From contig NW_024881303.1 of the NCBI RefSeq assembly GCF_018691265.1, forward strand, positions 9,913,777 through 9,977,776: 64,000 nt of DNA, in the 5' to 3' direction. A program made the translations under genes and the position numbers. This document shows positions 1 through 12,300 of the stretch, piece by piece; position 1 is the first letter of the stretch; each line of letters begins with the position of its first letter. This DNA is from Tyto alba (lineage: Eukaryota; Chordata; Aves; Strigiformes; Tytonidae). The notes under the pieces are model-generated. The model was not told where the DNA came from. It was given only the letters and a program-made list of their open reading frames with translations, and did no database searches.

Positions 1-3000
1 TAACCTTTTAAAATACATTTTGTACATTATTTTCTTAAAGCTGTCTTCTCATTGATTGGGATAAGAAAAACATTTTGATCTATGAACAGCTGAAAGCTTT
101 ACACCGAATTAATTATTTATTTTTAGGTATCAGAAGAAAACCTGAAGAGCATGCTTTCATGTTTTGAATTTTTGCTGGCTTAGTTTTTAAGTGACAAGTC
201 TTACTTGATTTGGTTTTCATTTCTGAGTCATGCTCTATTTACATAAAAAATGGTATTTAATTAAAATGTACAAAACAGTAATACAAAATTACATTTAATT
301 GAATACAAATGTCTTAAATGTGATGTGTATGGTAAAGAAGAAATAAGGCTGTGTTGGGTCACATGATGTGGTTTGACAGAAATCAACATTGCCACCAAAA
401 CTGGTAAACTTGCCCTTTCTGTACATCTTTCTACTTCCTCTCCTTGTATAAGAGTTTGTTCAGCAACATAGTGAGCTGAATCAGGGATCTGGTCCAGGTC
501 AAACCTAATCCAGCCAAAAAAAAAAGTTAGTTTTAACCTAAACAAGGTCTCTGGTTCAGTTCAAATGCTTATGCTGGCAGAGGGGAGGTGGTAATGTGGT
601 GGTTGGGAATCGGTGTTTGGAGGCTGGTTGAAGGCAGAGATTGTTTCTCTTGGCCGCAGCACTGTCTTAAAATGAATGTGAAAATGTAGTTTATATGGCA
701 TCTGTACAGAAGATGACTTGGGTCCAGCCCACTGAGAGCATAAGTTCAATGACTGTGCAACTGTTTGTACCTGACCTGAGAGACAGGCCCTACTTTTATT
801 AAAAACACATTTTTGCATTTAAAAACTAATTTACTGGTCAGAGGAAATACTAAATATTTTTAGTCATTTGACTGATTGTTTAAAAGGCATTTAGGTCTGC
901 TGAAAACCCCATTAAATACCTAAACAGTTAAGTGTCTAAAATCTAAGGGAGTTAGGTGCCTGATCTGCCTAAGAATTTTTGAAAATTCCACAACTCATCT
1001 AAAACTGAAAATTATTTCAGAAATCTAGTCCTTGATCTCAGTGGTTTTATGCTGAGTAGGTCCTCCATGTGTTTATATTTTTTTTTTATTCTCTAGCTGG
1101 AAAAAGAAATAAACTTTTCAGTTCCTAATTGATGCTGTATCTTAAAGTAAAATTAGTTTCCCCCTTCCACAAATTTCTCGCACCTGCTTACTGAACTTAA
1201 CCCAAATCTAATAAAAATGTCTTTCTGAATAACAGAATAATCTAAATGAGAAAATTTAAAGAATGGCATTTGTTGCACTGTGAAAACTGAGACTAGTTGG
1301 AATACTTACTTTATGCAATATATAGAATCATGCTGTAATTGAAGGCTTGGGGTGGTCTTACAGGTACTTTTTGTGAAGCTGTAACATGTCCCCTATAATA
1401 CATTGTAGTCTGAAGAAGATTCATTGATGTATATTTTTGTGTTTATATAATATTGATGAAGGAAAATTTGGGCCTAGAAGACTGAGATTTTGAAATCTAT
1501 TTTCAAACAGATATGCTCCTAAAATAGGCATTGCTATTTCAACATAACTCCTTGGTCCAGAGATATATATAGAATGAGAATTTTTTTATTTTATCAATTT
1601 GTTTTTTAACAACTACTGCTTTTCTGTACAAACAGGGAATTGAAAGAATTTTTACATACAATGTGATTTTAAGGTTATTTCTAGGCATTAATAAACACAT
1701 TAATGTTACAGCATTGGTTCCTAGACATTTTGTCATGACCACGTACGTTACAGCATTGATACTAAGACATTTCATCTAAATACTAGGCTACTTGTGTGGA
1801 GGTAATTTTGATCCCATTGCTATAGCTAAAACAGTTAAGTCTTCATCAGTTAAACATATATTTAGATATAAGTGATTTATATCATAATTTACCCTGCTAG
1901 TGTGATTTTATTCATTCAACCCACATCCCACTGAGTTGTAAACCACTGTTGTACTAGCAGGTTTATAGACTACCAGAAATCTGCAAGACACAGGAGAGAG
2001 ATCCATTTGGGGATGAAATCTAAACAAAATGCTATGTAAATACTGTTGTAAGCCCACACAGGTTATGCATGCGTAGAAGATTGTGGTCACACCCGATCAA
2101 GAGTGGAGCCAAAGGCTCAGATGGTCTTCTACCTGTTAATCCGAGTCACTTAACACATTCAAAATTCTAGGCCTGAAGACTGGATTAGTGTTTCGGCCAG
2201 CTGAGTATTTTCCTTGAGTATCTGGATGTTCAGACAGGGAGTTGTAGGCACACGCAGGAACAGTTATATGTACTCAGAATCAGGTGTGGCCGTTACTAGC
2301 ATGTTAGAGAAGACTAGCAGTGTCCTTCTGGGTTTGTACTCAGGTCCTAAGTTTCTCTGTGTTGTAAGAGCTTGAGTCATTCTTTGGATTGAACCTGTTG
2401 TTACATATAGAAATACTCTTTCAAAAGACCATGAGAATAATGTAGGTTTCTGGCTGTTTAGTTGTAGTGAGGATTGCCATAAGACATAGGAGTTCCTGAA
2501 GTTACAGCCATTTATGCCCACAGTGGATCTGTTCTTCCAATAAAGGGTCATGAGATCTTTTCATATGATGTCTTTCATCTTCCTCTATGTACTCAAGTCT
2601 TAAATGCAAGTGATGAGGTCCGAATGGTTCCTGCAGAGCGTAAAAGTAGGTGTACACCCTTCTGAAAGAATTCTAGGTTTTGAACCATGCAGGTTGAGGC
2701 AACATGCAACTTGGTGTTTTGCATCCAAGCTATGGGGAATAGCCAGGCTCTCCAGACAAATCACTGTACCAACCACTTCTTAAAATTATTTATTCTGTCT
2801 TTGTGTAGTGCAGAGGTAGAAATGGAAGTGCAGTAATGGAGTCACGGAATTCGGCAAACTGCAGGCAGATTTGGTTAGGGCCAATGTGGAGGGGTAAAGT
2901 ACAGTTTAAAACTGTGTACTTCAAAATAGGCATCTAACAGCTCCTCAAAATGGACCTCACTTTCTGCTTGGGATTTTCAGCAGTCAGCCCTTTCCTCAAG

Positions 3001-4764
3001 ATGGGGCTCTCAGTCAAGTAAGTCATGTTATTTTAAGTGGGTGTCCTGAGCGTAAGAGAGAGATGGACAAGGTACCTCACATAGTATGATGAATATTCTC
3101 TTCATTTTGTCAGTAGGAACCCTGTTCACATATTTTTGTTCTGCTTGGTACTGAAAGAAGAGAATTAATTTATCTCACATATAGGGTAACATCTGACTAG
3201 TTTTAATATGTACTTGCCCCCAAAGTGCAAACTGATTTGTTGTCTAAAGTGGCTTTTTTTTTTTTTTTTTTTTAAAAAGCCCCAATATATATCACTTCCT
3301 GAAGAATTGGGTTCTTTACCAGGAACTCCATGGTAAATCTCTTTTCACTTTTTCCTATTGAAGTTTTTCTGCTTTTCATAAATAATTTATTCAAGAGACC
3401 AGAGGGATGGCTAATGAGAGATTAACTCAATGCCCAAGGGCTAGGGCATTTCCCTGGGATGTGGTAGCGTCAGGCTGCAAGATCTTGCTTCAATTAATAC
3501 TGCTTCCCACATCACAGGAGAGTGTGCTCACTCCTGGGAAACACATTTGTGTGTAAATCTGCAGCTCTCTTGTGTGTGTGTTAGCCAGGCACTGGCCTAT
3601 ATATTAGACAGACAAAAAAAAATACCAAGTTTAAGAATTCTGCTGAGACTAGGTCATGAAGTAGACTCTGAGTAGTAACAGTTGAGAGTTGTTAGGATTT
3701 TGAGCAGCATTAAGTATCCAAATGAGAATCAGCACCTGAGCAGGGATTTTGGTTGTTCTGCATGTTGGATTTGGACCCTAACACAGGCCTTTGAGAGGGA
3801 GAGCTCTGGTGAATCCTGCAGTAGTAGTTTAAGAAGTTACTACATGCAATTGTTTGTCCCCATGCTAGTGGTTATTCCCTTCTGAGAATCAGCAGAATAG
3901 AAAGTAGTTTTGCGCCAGCTCGTACTCTGCTGTTCCAGTTCAAACCCACCTCCATCGGCCCTTTCAGCTAATTACTGAGCTTTGCACAGAACTAAGTGAA
4001 TTGCCTTTGCATATTCTTTTTGGTGACCTCTGTTCTGGGGACAGTATCCTTCAAGGGGAGGCAGGGCATCAGCTGGGGGAAGCATCTAGCTGGGGGAATA
4101 ATATCTTGAGCTGCTACAGTAACTTTTGCCCAGAGCTCACATATCAAAGCCTTTGTGGATCTAGCCCAGACTCCTATAGCTTTGTTTTTGAAGGTTGTTC
4201 TGGCAAGGGAGCTCTTGCCACTGTTTCCTCGCATTGTATAAACATATATGTGCATGCTGCCCAGGAACTTTTAGAAGTTCTAATATCAACTGGCAGTAAT
4301 TTTCCCCGTATGTATGTGAGTTTGTATTTCAAATCTGTGGAATGGTGAATGGGTATCTGTTTAATGATGTGGGATAAACCTCAAAAACTCTGTGTATATC
4401 GGCTGAACCATACAGTCAGTAGTGGTAAATTGGAACTATTTGCTCTTTTGTGAGCTTCACATTCCTCCTTCACTTCAGAGTGCCTGAGCATTGCATTTCC
4501 TCTATTGATTCAATGTTTAGAATCATTTATTTTGAAGTTAAACATGAAAAATGCTCTCTTCAATTTAATTTTAATGAATGATGTTTTCATTCAGTGTTAA
4601 AGAAATCCAATTATAATCTCTGAGTTTTACAGTCATTCTAAAGTAATGTTCAAGACTATTGTAGATTTTAACACATCATGAACTTTATAGTGGGTAGAAA
4701 ATGTCCTTCAAGAGTAGTGTGCAATTCATCAGTGAAGAAGGAATTCCTTATTTCTAATCTTAGA

Positions 4765-4865
4765 TTTGCTACTGCTTTTTTGTGTGACCGTGAGCAACCA
4801 CGCTGTTTCTGTGCCTGACAATTTAGCTGTCTTGGAGATGTCATGAAGATTAAAAAATGTATACA
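4765..4865 (+). repeat. Old MIR-like SINE remnant
   Basis: The order of motifs matches the MIR core: a 'gtgtgaccgtgagcaa' block like the MIR 'gtgtgaccttgggcaagtca' block, then 'ctgtttctgtgcctgaca', then 'gatgtcatgaagattaaa', like the MIR 'ttgtgaggattaaa' segment. It is strongly diverged, as expected for a family that amplified before the amniote radiations. The call rests on remembered consensus and was not aligned. Confidence 0.55.
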
Positions 4866-6417
4866 TGCAGAAAGAAGGAGGCCTGTATCATTAATGTCAT
4901 GAAAACTTTGAAGACGAAAAAAGCAAAGCAGTGCAATGTTACAATAATATTAACAATCTGATTTTACATTCAGAATTTTTTTATATATGGCAATAGCAGC
5001 ATGAATGTGCCCAGCTGCCTGAAATACTCTCTGGAACTTCCGTCTGCTTTTTTATAAACATAAAACATTCTTTTCTGTTTTGACAGTTAAAAATGATGCT
5101 GCTGAGGGAGTAAACAGATTTTTAAGTTACCTGTTGAAACAAGTAAGTCTTCTGTTGAATCTTCAAAAGACTCCAGTAGTAGGAAATATGCTATGGAGTT
5201 ATACATTTATTTGCAGTTTATTTTCTCAAAGCAGTAGTGCAATAAAGGGAGATGCCATTTTTGCTGCAAAATTTGTCTCATTTTTTTTCAGCTTGTCAAG
5301 TCTATTATGTCAGTATATAGCATTAATCTTAAATTCAAACATACAGCTTCTATCTCAGGAAGTCCCTGAGCTTCAAATTGCAGGAGGCTGAGTATTTTAG
5401 CAGTATATTCTTCCTTAGGCATATGGCTTCTGGCAGAGGTAGGATCCTGGGTGAGACAGATTTTTGATCTGACTCATCTGACTGCTGCTGTGTTAACTGG
5501 GAATTATGGTTGAAGTGCATTATAATTCTTTTATATGAGTGAAAGAAAAGAAACACAAAGTTTTTGGAACAACAGCATTAGGTAGTTAAATACCAAGGGA
5601 ACATAATTTCCTTTGAGAGAAACAGTGTTCTTTGCAATTAGAGCACAGGTTTAAGAAAGGAAATTAAGGAATCTAGGCATATCTGCTTCTGGCTCTGCCA
5701 TATGCCTTGAATTCAACTCTGGAAATTTGTATAAGTTATTTTTGTATAAGATACTTATGAATTATTAAAGGAGGAAGTGAGAAGAATTAGTTAATAAGAG
5801 CAGTAGTTGAAAAGAATGCTACTTGTTTTGTTTCAGTGAATATTATGTTGTATTAGTCTTAATTTCTTTATCCAGCATGCTTTGACAAGTGAATGTAGGA
5901 TTCTTTGAAGTAAATACATGAAAAGTAGTTGGCAGTGCCAAAACTTCGCATTTTTAGGTCAGTCATATTATGATTTAACAAATTTATGACAGCAAGTGTC
6001 ACTTATTGCAAAGAATAATGGTCTGTCAGCATCTTTTGTAGCATCCTTGTACAGGGCTGAAATGTGTCTACACTTGCATAAATAAATGTTAAAATCTCAT
6101 TTAATGTCATCGATAGCTAGACTACTTGGGTTACTGTGCAATAGCTATGAAGTTAACACTGAGTATTAGGAGGAGCTATAAAAGTTGTAGTTAGCTTAAA
6201 CCAGTATTTTTCAAGTTCTGTTATGTAACTCATTGAGGTCCATTGAACTACTTGTAGGTCATCCACGTGAGCCAACTAAGAACAGCAGAGCATTTATCAG
6301 CAGATTTAAATGTCCTACCAAGGTCTGCAGCTTCACTGGAAGATGTTTCCAGGTCTGCAGATGAAGAGGTTGAAAACCATTGTCTTTGACAATACCACTC
6401 CAGTAGCCTCATCTGCA

Positions 6418-6703
6418 AGGGCTTGTCTACACAGGACTTTCCTGATTAACTCCGTGTCTCATTCTACAACAAAGACTCTGGTTCTGTTTACGTTAAACCA
6501 TTTTCAAAGTACGATTGCACTTTGAATTCATACCCTACCTTAATCCATGCTAACTTTCCAGTGCATGCCCTAAGGGAGCAGTAAACTAAACTGAATGACT
6601 GTGTCCACACAGGGGTTTAATGGAGTTTAACTAGCAGAATTCAAGTTCATCAAGGTACTTATTTCAGATTCGTTTTCTTGATGTCCTGGTATAGACAAGC
6701 CCT
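6418..6703. mobile_element. Non-autonomous DNA transposon remnant (MITE-like, about 286 bp)
   Basis: The left end reads 'agggcttgtctacacaggac' (6418 onward). The reverse complement of the right end reads 'agggcttgtctataccagg' (ending at 6703). The two ends form terminal inverted repeats of about 20 bp with one or two differences. The 286-bp interior has no coding capacity. It has further loose inverted symmetry, with gttaaac/gtttaat-type blocks on both sides. I could not identify a convincing target-site duplication. The short TIRs, small size and absent ORF suggest a MITE of a cut-and-paste superfamily. hAT-like is possible because of the (C)AGGGC terminus, but that is only a guess. Confidence 0.65.
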
Positions 6704-8370
6704 GAGAATAAAAGTGGTTTAGTTCTAAGTGAATGAACCATGTTATAAAATTCATCACTGAGATTGTATTGTATTTTTTGTGTGTGAAATACAACTACTG
6801 TAGGGTATAAGGTAGGCTTTTTTGGCTTGTTTGGTACCGTCTCTTTTGTAGTAATTGCAGTTAGATCTGAGAAATAAAATAGTGTTCATGTTCTTCAACA
6901 ACTAAGTGCTTTATTTGGTTTTCAGTTTGGATCAAAATACATATGTTTGCTTAAATAGCAGAAACTTCCTTTTCCCAGCACAAAAAAATCTGTCATCTGA
7001 ATCATAATTTCAGCTATGACATTATGCGTATTTGATATGTTTTAAAGCAGATGAACACTGTAACATTTTACGTGTTTATAGCAAATCTGAATATTATGGA
7101 AATAAGACATTTTCAGTAAATGGGAATATTCTTTAAAATGTCTGTTTTTTATAGTCTATATGGGATGAAATGATACTTTTTATTTTCCTGAAAATACAAG
7201 TGTGTTTTAAATAACAATTTTACTGCAACTGCTGCTATATTTAAAATAAATTTGTATTTTCAGCTGTAACTCACAAAAGGTCAGCTCCCATGCTTTGAAA
7301 ACTTTGCACAAGTTGATGTTGCATAAATAAGCATGTTTTACACAGCAGGCATATAAAGTTAACTGCCCTTTCAACTTGCATTCAGATTAATTATTCTTCA
7401 TAATTTTTAACTAAAACAAGTTAAAGAAGTTAGCTTTTTGGTACTGTGCTTCAGACATTGATCAAAATCTTGTTAATACAGTGACACTAAGGTTTAGTGA
7501 AGTTTAAACAGAGTAAAGCTCAGTTTTTCTTAGTGGTCAGCTCATGTCACACTAAAGCCCTGATCACTGATCAAAACAGCATTAATTATTTGTTTCACAT
7601 TACGGTTGCGGTGTCAAAATCCTTTAAATACCTCTTGGAGCTGAGAGGGAATCTTACGGCCTGTGACAGAGCAGCTGGTCTGGACATGGGCTGATGCCCC
7701 AGTTGACAGGTTGTTGGATTAGAAAGAATATCAAAGGCAGTGAGTAAGATTAGGGATAAGTGAACATCTGACAGCAGTTTGCAGCAGGGGAGAACAGATG
7801 ATAAACAATGGGAGCGGGGTGCGTGGGGGGGGGAGAGGTGAGAAGGCCATGGGAAAAGTGTGGCGGCAATCACTAAAGCTCCAGGTTGCTGAGCCTCATG
7901 AATAGAACAGGAAATGGGATTTGCTGGGACAGATGTGCTGAGTGGTGATGAATACATTATAGGGAAATGAGGCTAAACTCCTAAAGGTGTGAGATGTTCT
8001 TTCTCTGAAAATAGAGAATAGGGGAAAAGAAAAGTTCGCCCTTCTGCAGAAGTAAGCGTTAATACTTGAAAACTAATACAGAAATAAGTAATGCTAATGG
8101 TAATTTTAACTAAGTGGTTATTCCGCAGTAGCATTCATGACAAACTCTAGGTCTTGCACTTCTAGCGTGACAGTCTTGCAGTACTATTACACACAGAGTA
8201 CTGCAAGTATTTATTTTAAACCTAAGATTGCACAAATGGTAGAGTAGTTTGAATGATGGAACAGCCTGAATGGAGGCTCTGACTGGGTAATGCTCAGACA
8301 CAAATTCTGTATCTGGCATGTATTGTATAGCACTCACATAACATATGTTTGATCCTGCCACCGTTAAAAG

Positions 8371-8430
8371 AGAGTTGTACTGAGTGATCTTGTGAGGTCC
8401 TTCCAGCCTTATATTTTTTCAATTCTGCAA
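8371..8430 (+). repeat. CR1 LINE 3'-end fragment
   Basis: The segment 'gatcttgtgaggtccttcc' followed by 'agccttatattttttcaatt' matches the highly characteristic CR1 3' terminus (…agatgatcttgtgaggtcccttccagccctatattctatgattct…). Only the last ~60 bp are recognisable, typical of severely 5'-truncated CR1 insertions in bird and reptile genomes. Confidence 0.7.
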
Positions 8431-8463
8431 AGTGATTGTACGCTTGTAGAAAATGATACATAA

Positions 8464-8488
8464 CTGTTCCTGTTCCTGTTCCTGTTCC
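8464..8488 (+). repeat. Short hexamer tandem repeat (CTGTTC)4
   Basis: Four head-to-tail copies of CTGTTC are visible directly, beginning about 35 bp after the CR1 tail. It is small enough to be a polymorphic minisatellite or slippage product. Confidence 0.9.
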
Positions 8489-9280
8489 TTAGGATATTGT
8501 TTCTGTACTTCACAAACTTCTTTAGTTTATATTCTTGATGGATCCTTTTCCAATATTTATGATACAATTATCTTAGAAAGCCAACAGAAGTGTTTTGTGT
8601 TTACTGATAGACTGTATGTCAGTTCACTGACTTAGAATGTATTTTTTTTAAGATAAAATTTCATTAAAAACCATCTCAGATCAACATTCTAATACTGTAT
8701 TACTTTAGCAGAAGGAGGAGGTGCAGAAATTATGATTGTTGGCATTGCTCTGAGAAAGTATCTATAAGATTTGTTCTCAGACATCTATAAGTATTCCACA
8801 ATGTATTCTCCCAGTTTGTTTTACAAATGAAAGCTTGCTAAAATAAAGTAGGAAAACAGATTGTGAGAGTCACCAACTGGAAAACATAAAGCTCAATGGT
8901 GTAAGGACAAGAGGTGACTTAGCTGTAATGGGAATGCCCACCATCTGTCTTTCCTGACCTCAAATCCCTCGGATGTTCTGCCCCTGTCCTCAAGATGGGG
9001 AGACGTGTATCTGGCCTCCTTCAGTCCCTCTTTGCTCCTAGCCACATGTACTGTAACTGTAGCCCTAGCTTTTAAAAAACCAAGGGATTGTAACTAGAAT
9101 CTGGGATGAATAGGTATGTCCTAATAACACTGCTTCATCGGAGTAGCTGTTTATATTGCAGAAATGCCATGTGTGGTATTTTGATCATAGTAGCATATTT
9201 GAATACAGCAATTGAGGAGTCTGTAGAGTTCTGGAGTTCCAGAAGTTCCCCAGAATTAGTGATTAACAAAGACTGTACTT

Positions 9281-9332
9281 TGTTACATAATGTTACATAA
9301 TGTTACATAGTTTGTTACATAATGTTACATAG
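9281..9332 (+). repeat. Decamer tandem repeat TGTTACATAR, five copies
   Basis: Three consecutive copies (9281-9310) are followed by a 2-bp 'tt' interruption and two more copies (9313-9332). The last copy of each block ends in G instead of A. This gives a higher-order pattern suggesting duplication of a multi-copy unit. No coding role is visible. Confidence 0.9.
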
Positions 9333-12300
9333 TGGCCATAATGATAAAGAAAAAAAAATAGTGGTAGGCACAGCAAAACATGGATAAAAAAGTATCTTTA
9401 ATGCTTCTGATAAGCATGAATACTATCCTAATAGTTCTGTTTTCTGTAAAACTTTGATTTCTACATTTGCATGGAACTATAACAGAAGAACTTACCATTT
9501 TTTACAGGCAGTTCCCATTTTTAGAGTGGTTGAAGATTATTTGCAGTTGGCTTGCATAGTTCTTTGGTTTATATCCCAAGATTTAAAGTGTTATAGCATC
9601 ACTGTCATTATGAAGGTTTCAGAAATACTGCAGTCAAACATAGAATTGTATATAAATCACTAATCAATTAATCACTAATTAATTCAATTAATTGAATGCC
9701 AGTTGTATATGACTTCTAAGCAACAGGTATATTATCTGTACCAGTGGTCTCTTCAGTATAGATGACAGGTTAGAAGATGTTTCCAGGTTACTTCTTGAAT
9801 CCTTCTGTGTATAATATTTTCCCAACAGGAAGATACGAGGAGATGACCACCACTATGGGAATCAGATTTCAGATGAGTCTTACCAAAATTGCGAGGTAAA
9901 AGTGAAGTTAAGAAAATAACAAAACCTGGAGCTGGTTGCATCTGTCACTTTGAACTGATTTTTTGGGGGGGTGGGGAGAAAAGAGAGGATGAAAAGGCCT
10001 GAGGATCTTTGTGAGGAGGGTCTGTGAGAAAGTCTTAGGAGAAAAATCTAAAGATTGTTACTAAGCCTTGGCTTCTATTAGCCCCCTGCTGCTGTTCTTC
10101 ATCAAGTTGTTTTAATGGCTTTCAAAGCAAGTGAGTGGAAAATGGTTTCTCTGGAACTTTGAGGAGACTGAACTGAAAACTGTCATTGCTTTATAAGTAA
10201 AACACATCAAAGATTGATGGAAGAATTGCTTGTTAAACACATTGTGGATTTTAATTAAAAAAAATGGGACATATCATAAAAGAGACATCAGATCATCATA
10301 ACTACCTAGAGGTGAAAGTTTAATGGCTTGTCATCTGCTCAGGAACCTGTGTTAAGTATCTCTTTCATAGCTTTTGTGACCCTCTGTGTGTGTGCATGTA
10401 TGCAAGATTTTTTTTTTTTTTTCCCAAGAAGGTTTTTTTTCCTGATGTACTGAGGGAAAAGTACATAACTGTAAAAATGTAGGTGGTGGTTACTGTGCTT
10501 TTTAATTTTCTTTCCCCTGTATTCAGGGATTCCTTCTCTGAGTATATTTAATTATGTAGTGCTTCAAATTCTTATGTATTTCTGAAGTAGTTATTTTTCT
10601 GTGTTGCAGTGTATAAGATACATTTTGTGTGTTCAATGTGTGCAAAGTGCATTTGTGTATCATCTAGTAATTGCATGAGTGTTTCTTCTGGAACCTGGTC
10701 CTCTTGCTTTCCTTTTCTCTCCCCACCTTCTTTTCTCTCCACAATCCTCCCAGTCAGTAAATAGTGTGTTTTTTGGAGTTGTTTAGTAGATCTAATTAAA
10801 AAAAAAAATAGTGGGGAAAAAAGTCCACAGAAAACAGCATTTCCACTGAAACTTACAGCTTCTTTCTTTTAAGCCAAATGCTTGTTCTGATATGTCATGC
10901 AGCATATGATCAAGGTGCATATTTAGTAAGCAAATACAAACAATTGTTTTAGAAGACTAGAATAATCCCTCGTCAAGCTGATAAAGCACACCATGCATTA
11001 TTCACTATTCATCTTAAGTTTTCAGAAGTGTTCCAAGTTGTAGTTTCAATTTTAATTCATGAGTTCTTTCTGGAGTTAAGCAGCTACATCTATTCATGAT
11101 TCTGACTCTGGATCTGATTCTTAATGTAGAAAATTGTTTTTCCCAAGAGCCTAATATGTCATGACTACAATTACTAGATTTTCTGCACATGTTATGTTGA
11201 GAAAAGGTATATATCATCAAAAAGCCTAACATCATTTGAGGATTCTGTAAGATTTTAATGACGTAAAAGATAATTTAAATTAGGAGTCCAAATATTGACT
11301 ATGCAATTGACTACATAGAATTTGATAACTTGGTGTTGCTATTTTCAGGATTCTTTTCAATACTATTTGTGATTTTAGCTGATGCTTTAGTTATCTATAA
11401 TAGTTACTTGTGAACTTGGAATAGATGTAGCATTTTGTTTTGCTGAATAAAAAGGTTCTACACTATAAATGGGTCTGCACTGTGAAAGGCCAGGTACTGC
11501 AGTCCTTAGTATATATTTTTATAAAGTTTTGAAATTCCAACCTTACTGGACACAATGTTGGTTTTGCCTCTCTCATTGGTGAGGCCAGGTCTTCACTTGC
11601 ATTATTTCTGCTTAATCCTAGGTTAGGCAAAGACTAAAGTTAGTTGACTAATTTTTTTTTTTTTTTTTTTTTTAACTTGGAAAGTATATGATTGAAGTCA
11701 CAGCAATTCAGTGCTTTATGACCAGAAATTGCATGTTCTGACAAACTGACCTGGAAGTCAAGATGTGGAAAAAATAGGGGAAACAAATACATTTCTTTAT
11801 TAAATACACAATTGTAAACAATTTTAAAGTTTGTTTAGGTTATAAACCTATGTAGCTCTTTTATATATTCTTATCTTGAAATGCTGAAATAAACTTTCAC
11901 TCCTGGCTTCATTCAGTTTTGCTTTGGCTTTAAGACATGCATTTGTTATTTGGTCACTTAGACTTGTTGAGCTTTTGAAGCAGCAGGATTAGAAGAAAAG
12001 CTATCAAGTCTTTTGGCAAATCTGATTTAGAATTTCATATGTATGTCTGCACTTAGCACTCTGCTTCCAGCATTGTAACATTTCTGATACTTTAAAATAC
12101 TGGTCAGAGGTAGGCAGTTTCTGACTTACTTTGTCTGCAAGGCTTGTATTGCTCTTTAGAGTGACATTTCATAGCTCTGCAGTTTGTGTGTCCTAAAATT
12201 TGATCTGTAACTCAACTGATTTGTGTCGCCCAGATAAGTTAAAGAGTAACGTGAAATCATTGTCTTACTATTCAGTGAAACCAGTCAGTAATGGAAAGTG

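Noticed and set aside
8453..8635. Cys/Ser-rich ORF (SCSCSCS…)
   Set aside because: The pattern is produced by the CTGTTC hexamer repeat and does not indicate a real protein.
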